17,351 nt of DNA from positions 1 through 17,351 of the forward strand of contig JAEWCM010000163.1 of NCBI GenBank assembly GCA_023390635.1. Direction: 5' to 3'. The translations under genes were made by a program, and so were the position numbers. The notes under the pieces were generated by a model, which was not told the origin of the DNA, ran no database searches, and was given only the letters and a program-made list of their open reading frames with translations. The DNA comes from Bacillota bacterium (GTDB lineage Bacteria; Bacillota; Desulfitobacteriia; Desulfitobacteriales; Desulfitobacteriaceae). Positions 14,237 through 17,351 of this stretch are shown here, piece after piece; position 1 is the stretch's first letter; each line of letters begins with the position of its first letter.

Positions 14237-14758
14237 TTAATGGCGGGAATCTGCTTCATGGAGCAAATTCCCAAGCCGGCAGTCCGGATGGTGATGAGTG
14301 GCAATCAGATGACATACTTCAGAAGAAAGGTGGGAATGGCGGGCTAGCATTTCTCCCTGATGAGGATGAGCGGCAGCCAAACTCAGGGTTTCAGATAACT
14401 GTGGGCTGAGTTCTGCCATTTTGTACAAGAGCGGTATATGGGCGGATAGTACAATATATGCTCTTTGCCAAAGATGGAGCGGGTTAAGTGATTTGCCACA
14501 GTCATGAAGCAAAGCTGCGGTAAGAAGAGTTTTATGGTCATCAATTTGCAAAACCTTAGTCTTTCCATTGTCTGGACAAACGAGGATATTTTTTTGAATA
14601 TCAAGGGCCACATCAAGACCATGACGCTGTTCTACCAGGGATTGACTGTAAAAAAGAGTCAAAGCTTCGTCGGGCAGAATAGTCTTAATCCATGTTTTTT
14701 CAGCCCCGGATAGAGAAGGAAAAAGCGCTCGGGCAAACTGCCTGATGCGATAAAACAT
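14237..14758 (-). CDS. HD-domain phosphohydrolase-like protein
   Basis: The 173-residue protein is a compact HD-domain protein. Candidate metal residues are His46 (EQRHGLD), His85-Asp86 (LLHDCGKS), His131 or His133 (AHPHQGE), His155 or His156 (ATHHHPD) and Asp170. The HP-x-GE and THHHPD pattern is reminiscent of HDIG and HD-GYP-type domains, but the protein lacks a separate GYP motif and any sensor domain. It could hydrolyse a nucleotide or phosphodiester; the substrate is unknown. The ribosome binding site GAGGTGA lies at 14763-14769 on the minus strand, just before the ATG at 14758. It is the only minus-strand gene here: divergent from guaB, with 133 bases between starts, and convergent with the coiled-coil gene. 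Confidence 0.85.
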   Translation of the reverse strand: MFYRIRQFARALFPSLSGAEKTWIKTILPDEALTLFYSQSLVEQRHGLDVALDIQKNILVCPDNGKTKVLQIDDHKTLLTAALLHDCGKSLNPLHLWQRAYIVLSAHIPLLYKMAELSPQLSETLSLAAAHPHQGEMLARHSHLSSEVCHLIATHHHPDCRLGNLLHEADSRH

Positions 14759-14794
14759 AAATTCACCTCAGTAGTAAATAAGAGATGTCTGGAA

Positions 14795-14838
14795 GTGGTA
14801 AACTAATTTAAATGAAAATCTAAAATATAGTCTACCAC
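14795..14838. promoter_or_regulatory. Inverted half-sites in the HD gene/guaB divergent region, candidate operator
   Basis: GTGGTAAACTA at 14795-14805 is an inverted match (10 of 11) to TAGTCTACCAC at 14828-14838, with 22 bases between and 33 bp centre to centre, about three helical turns. The right half-site covers the region expected for the guaB -35 element. Confidence 0.5.
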
Positions 14839-14852
14839 GATAAGTCATAATT

Positions 14853-14861
14853 TGATATACT
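14853..14861 (+). promoter_or_regulatory. Extended -10 promoter of guaB
   Basis: TGATATACT at 14853-14861 combines the TG extension with a 5 of 6 -10 hexamer. It lies 30 bases before the guaB ATG, so the leader is very short. The -35 region is poor and overlaps the right inverted half-site, which fits a regulated promoter. Confidence 0.6.
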
Positions 14862-14891
14862 AATTAGAAACGTTGAGGAAGGGAGTTAATC

Positions 14892-16340
14892 ATGGATCGT
14901 TTTGGAAAAGAAGGTCTAACCTTCGATGATGTTCTGCTAGTTCCGGCAAAATCTTCAGTCTTACCGAGGGATGTCAATGTCAGTACTTATTTGACACGCA
15001 AAATAAAGCTGAATATTCCCTTGATGAGTGCGGGCATGGATACGGTGACCGATTCTCGGATGGCTATCGCTATGGCCCGTGAAGGTGGCATTGGGATCAT
15101 TCATAAAAATATGAGTATTGAAGCTCAGGCTTTGGAAGTTGACAAAGTTAAGCGTTCCGAGCACGGTGTTATTACCGATCCGATATTTCTTCATCCGGAT
15201 CACAGTGTACAGGATGCTCTTAATTTAATGTCCCGCTACCGCATATCCGGTGTTCCTATTACGGTGGATATGAAGCTGGTGGGAATACTCACCAATCGGG
15301 ATTTGCGTTTTGAAAAAAACTATCAGCGCCATATCAGTGAAGTGATGACAAAGGATGGTCTGATTACGGCTCCAGTGGGTACCAATCTGGAAGACGCGAA
15401 GGAAATTCTCAGCCATCACCGGATTGAGAAGCTGCCGCTCGTTGATCAGGAAGGGAACTTAAAGGGCCTGATTACCATTAAAGATATTGAAAAAGCCCGC
15501 CAGTATCCTAATTCAGCCAAGGATGAAAGAGGCAGACTGAGAGTCGGGGCTGCAATAGGAGTGACTGCCGATACTGTGTTGAGAGCTGAGGCCTTGGTGA
15601 AGGCGGGAGTAGACGTTCTTGTGATTGATACGGCTCACGGCCATTCGCAAGGGGTTCTGAATGCAGTGAAGAATTTGCGCGAGGATTTCCCCGATACTCA
15701 GTTGATTGTCGGTAATGTGGCTACCGCAGAGGCTACCAGAGATTTAATTGAAGCAGGTGCCGACGCCATTAAAGTCGGAATCGGGCCAGGTTCCATTTGT
15801 ACTACCCGTGTAGTAGCAGGAATTGGAGTACCCCAGGTGACGGCTATTTACGATTGTGCCCAGGAAGCGGATAAATATGATATCCCTGTAATTGCTGACG
15901 GCGGTGTGAAGTTTTCCGGTGATGTGGTTAAAGCTTTAGCTGCGGGGGCGAAGGTGGTTATGATTGGCAGCTTGTTTGCTGGCACGGAAGAAAGTCCTGG
16001 CGAGATGGAAATCTATCAAGGCCGCAGCTTTAAAGTATATCGGGGGATGGGTTCTATTGGTGCCATGAAGGAAGGCAGTAAAGATCGTTATTTCCAGGAA
16101 AACGAACAGAAATTAGTACCGGAAGGCATTGAAGGACGGGTGCCTTATAAAGGTTCTTTGGCTGAGACTGTATTTCAGTTGATCGGCGGTCTGAGATCCG
16201 GCATGGGATATTGCGGCACACCAACGATTGAGGTGTTGCGGACGGAAAGTCAATTCATCCGCATCACTGCTGCCGGCTTGCGGGAAAGTCATCCCCATGA
16301 TGTGACCATCACTAAAGAAGCTCCAAATTACAGCTTGTAA
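14892..16340 (+). CDS. guaB: Inosine-5'-monophosphate dehydrogenase
   Basis: GuaB oxidises IMP to XMP with NAD+, the first committed step to GMP, in the cytoplasm as a tetramer or octamer. The 482-residue protein is full length: N-terminal barrel half with LTFDDVLLVP at 9-18, two CBS domains at about 93-205 that bind regulatory nucleotides, the catalytic loop GPGSICTTR at 298-306 with Cys303, ADGG in the IMP site, and the flap region after GMGSIGAM. The ribosome binding site GGAAGGGAG lies at 14877-14885, 6 bases from the ATG. An extended -10 promoter and inverted half-sites lie just upstream. A small membrane-protein gene begins on the base after its stop codon. Confidence 0.98.
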   Translation: MDRFGKEGLTFDDVLLVPAKSSVLPRDVNVSTYLTRKIKLNIPLMSAGMDTVTDSRMAIAMAREGGIGIIHKNMSIEAQALEVDKVKRSEHGVITDPIFLHPDHSVQDALNLMSRYRISGVPITVDMKLVGILTNRDLRFEKNYQRHISEVMTKDGLITAPVGTNLEDAKEILSHHRIEKLPLVDQEGNLKGLITIKDIEKARQYPNSAKDERGRLRVGAAIGVTADTVLRAEALVKAGVDVLVIDTAHGHSQGVLNAVKNLREDFPDTQLIVGNVATAEATRDLIEAGADAIKVGIGPGSICTTRVVAGIGVPQVTAIYDCAQEADKYDIPVIADGGVKFSGDVVKALAAGAKVVMIGSLFAGTEESPGEMEIYQGRSFKVYRGMGSIGAMKEGSKDRYFQENEQKLVPEGIEGRVPYKGSLAETVFQLIGGLRSGMGYCGTPTIEVLRTESQFIRITAAGLRESHPHDVTITKEAPNYSL

Positions 16341-16712
16341 ATGATTAAACATGGCTCTTTTTGGCTCTATCTGTTGATTCTGCTTTTGCTCTATATTATC
16401 TGGGGTGATTTGTTCAACAGCTATGAGCTGATCAACGATGAAAGTTTAATCAGTCAGATTGTATTTAATTTTGCCGTCTTTTATCCGGTAGGTTTGCTGG
16501 CCGGTGTCAGCCGACGCCCTGTGAGATGGGGAGTTGCTTTAGGTGCAGGATTATTTTTCAACATTTGGACCTATTTAATGGTGCTGATTTATCAAGTATC
16601 GGTGAGTATAGGAACCGTAGCCGTAGATTTTATTAGTATGTTTGCAATTTTGTTTATCGGGATTTATGTAGGAACCCGAGGCAAAAAACAAAAAGGTGTC
16701 CAACAGCCCTAA
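16341..16712 (+). CDS. Small four-helix membrane protein of unknown function
   Basis: The 123-residue product has four hydrophobic segments, at about 7-23, 39-56, 64-85 and 90-110, and a short basic C-terminal tail (TRGKKQKG), predicted inside. No transporter or enzyme signature is recognised. Its ATG begins exactly after the guaB stop codon (TAAATG), with no Shine-Dalgarno sequence in the guaB end, so translation is probably coupled to guaB or reinitiated. A strong terminator follows eight bases after the stop, making guaB and this gene one two-gene operon. The link to purine metabolism is positional only. Confidence 0.75.
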   Translation: MIKHGSFWLYLLILLLLYIIWGDLFNSYELINDESLISQIVFNFAVFYPVGLLAGVSRRPVRWGVALGAGLFFNIWTYLMVLIYQVSVSIGTVAVDFISMFAILFIGIYVGTRGKKQKGVQQP

Positions 16713-16719
16713 GTTTGTT

Positions 16720-16762
16720 AAAGCCGCCCTCTCTGCCGGGAAAGCAGAAGGGCGGCTTTTAT
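16720..16762 (+). terminator. Intrinsic terminator of the guaB operon
   Basis: AAGCCGCCCT (16721-16730) pairs perfectly with AGGGCGGCTT (16749-16758), with an inner CTGC/GCAG stem, followed by TTTTAT. It is one of the strongest terminators in the window. Confidence 0.9.
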
Positions 16763-16782
16763 AGTTCCAAAAACGCAACACT

Positions 16783-16800
16783 TTGTTCCAAATATGACAA
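16783..16800 (+). promoter_or_regulatory. TGT-N10-ACA site, possible sigma-54 activator binding site
   Basis: TTGTTCCAAATATGACAA is a dyad of the TGT-N10-ACA form used by several bacterial enhancer-binding proteins. Its centre is about 107 bases upstream of the start predicted for the first -24/-12 site, within the usual range. Such a short dyad can occur by chance. Confidence 0.35.
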
Positions 16801-16871
16801 CAATCATCCATAATCCAAAGTAAGGTGTTTTTGCAAAGGGCTTATCCTGCGGGTTTGCGCTTATCAGATTT

Positions 16872-16900
16872 TTGGCATGATTTTTGCATTATTATATATT
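16872..16900 (+). promoter_or_regulatory. Promoter with overlapping sigma-54-like and sigma-A-like elements
   Basis: TTGGCATGATTTTTGCAT at 16872-16889 fits the sigma-54 pattern TGGCAyr-N4-TTGCw with GG and GC 10 bases apart. The same bases also read as a sigma-A promoter: TTGGCA 16872-16877, 17-base spacer, TATATT 16895-16900. Both predict a start at about 16899-16907. The sequence does not decide which polymerase form is used. Confidence 0.6.
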
Positions 16901-16904
16901 GCCT

Positions 16905-16984
16905 GGACAATTTGGTTGTGACATTCTAATTGTCCATTCTCTTTTCCTTTTGTGCTCCTGTCTCAGACAGGGGCATTTTTTTTT
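16905..16984 (+). ncRNA. Short terminated transcript unit, candidate small RNA or attenuated leader
   Basis: Directly after the promoter lie a hairpin (GGACAATT 16905-16912 with AATTGTCC 16928-16935) and a strong intrinsic terminator (GCTCCTGTC 16954-16962 with GACAGGGGC 16966-16974, loop TCA, then T9 at 16976-16984). No start codon with a ribosome binding site lies between. A transcript of about 75-85 bases is predicted. Confidence 0.45.
16954..16984 (+). terminator. Strong intrinsic terminator
   Basis: A nine-pair stem with one G-U pair and a three-base loop is followed after one A by nine T residues. No annotated gene ends near it, so it must serve the short transcript starting near 16900 or act as an attenuator for the downstream gene. 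Confidence 0.88.
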
Positions 16985-17079
16985 CATATTGAATCGTTTG
17001 TCTCAAAAAAATATTATGGTAAGTATTTCCTGTGAGAGAAAAGCCTGATGTGCAGGGGAATTTATTATATCTATCCACA

Positions 17080-17096
17080 TGGCACACAAGTTGCAT
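17080..17096 (+). promoter_or_regulatory. Sigma-54 (-24/-12) promoter upstream of the ribbon-helix-helix gene
   Basis: TGGCACACAAGTTGCAT agrees with the sigma-54 consensus TGGCACR-N4-TTGCW at every defined base, with GG (17081-17082) and GC (17093-17094) 10 bases apart. The predicted start is near 17106, giving a leader of about 100 bases before the gene at 17206. No competing sigma-A promoter is evident here. Confidence 0.75.
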
Positions 17097-17205
17097 TAAG
17101 AGGAGGTAAGACAAAATAAGAGTAAAATGCCTGTAAGTCATATGAGCAGAGGAATTGAACGGTGAGACAAAAAGTCAAAACTTTAAGCCGGGAGGGAAGG
17201 TTGTT

Positions 17206-17351
17206 ATGAATTATGAGATACGGTCTGTGACGGTTAAGATGCAGCAGGCGATGTTTGCTCAAATTAAAACTATGGCTGAGAAAAGGGGGGAGAGCTTATC
17301 GGAAATGATTCGTTTCTTGATCAGGCGGGGAATGGAAGAACGCATCTATGA
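17206..17351 (+). CDS. Ribbon-helix-helix (CopG/Arc-like) domain protein, 3' end cut by window edge
   Basis: Forty-eight codons are visible and the frame is open at the window end. The sequence fits a ribbon-helix-helix fold: a short strand SVTVKM at 7-12, helix A QQAMFAQIKTMAEKRG at 13-28, the turn ESLS, and helix B EMIRFLIRRGMEERIY from 33. Such domains dimerise and bind DNA through the strands, often as autorepressors, antitoxins or small regulators. The ATG at 17206 has GGAGGGAAGG at 17191-17200. It is the first gene after a consensus sigma-54 promoter, an unusual arrangement. Whether it is a short stand-alone regulator or the N-terminus of a longer protein cannot be seen. Confidence 0.78.
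   Translation, partial: MNYEIRSVTVKMQQAMFAQIKTMAEKRGESLSEMIRFLIRRGMEERIY

Noticed and set aside
14117..14347. Plus-strand 76-codon frame across the terminator and the end of the HD gene
   Set aside because: It runs through the bidirectional terminator and antisense to a gene with clear HD motifs, and has no ribosome binding site.
17101..17165. AGGAGGT followed by a 12-codon frame (ATG 17127) as a small gene
   Set aside because: The spacing is 19 bases, far too long, and the predicted sigma-54 start near 17106 would remove most of the Shine-Dalgarno sequence.

Overview
This window looks like chromosome from a spore-forming, anaerobic-type Firmicute, most plausibly class Clostridia near the Peptococcaceae (Desulfitobacterium/Dehalobacter/Desulfosporosinus relatives). 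The evidence is a near-canonical SpoVS, the order recA-recX-rny-(unknown)-ymdB-spoVS, Gram-positive GGAGG ribosome binding sites, a Bacillus-type LexA box on recA and sigma-54-like -24/-12 sites. The genus is inferred; no rRNA or tRNA gene is present.

Layout. 1-456: 3' part of pgsA, closed by a strong terminator. 727-2792: a single-pass membrane protein of unknown function followed by a short FtsH-type AAA metalloprotease with no extracytoplasmic domain. 2793-3118: mostly a nested inverted-repeat element. 3119-5986: cinA and a DeaD/DbpA-type RNA helicase. 6035-7719: SOS-regulated recA and recX. 7720-8109: a long leader with a sigma-A promoter, several mutually compatible stems and an intrinsic terminator ahead of the RNase Y gene. 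8110-11744: rny, an unknown 168-aa protein, ymdB and spoVS. 11896-14193: M19 dipeptidase, PHP phosphoesterase and a small coiled-coil protein, ending in a bidirectional terminator shared with the convergent HD-domain gene (14237-14758, minus). 14892-16712: guaB and a four-helix membrane protein abutting it. 16713-17351: a regulatory stretch with one or two sigma-54-like promoters, a UAS-like site, a short terminated transcript unit and the 5' end of a ribbon-helix-helix gene.

Functionally the core is housekeeping: phospholipid synthesis (pgsA), recombination and its control (recA/recX under LexA), RNA turnover and remodelling (DEAD helicase, RNase Y, YmdB, PHP exonuclease-like protein), sporulation (spoVS) and GMP synthesis (guaB). 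The parts that ordinary annotation does not explain are the short FtsH-like protease with its membrane neighbour, the structured leader before rny, the nested repeat at 2813-2942, the inverted half-sites between the HD gene and guaB, and the promoter/terminator architecture at the right end. Start codons were chosen from Shine-Dalgarno placement; six (1305, 6129, 9876, 11484, 12982 and the TTG at 8110) rest mainly on that reasoning.
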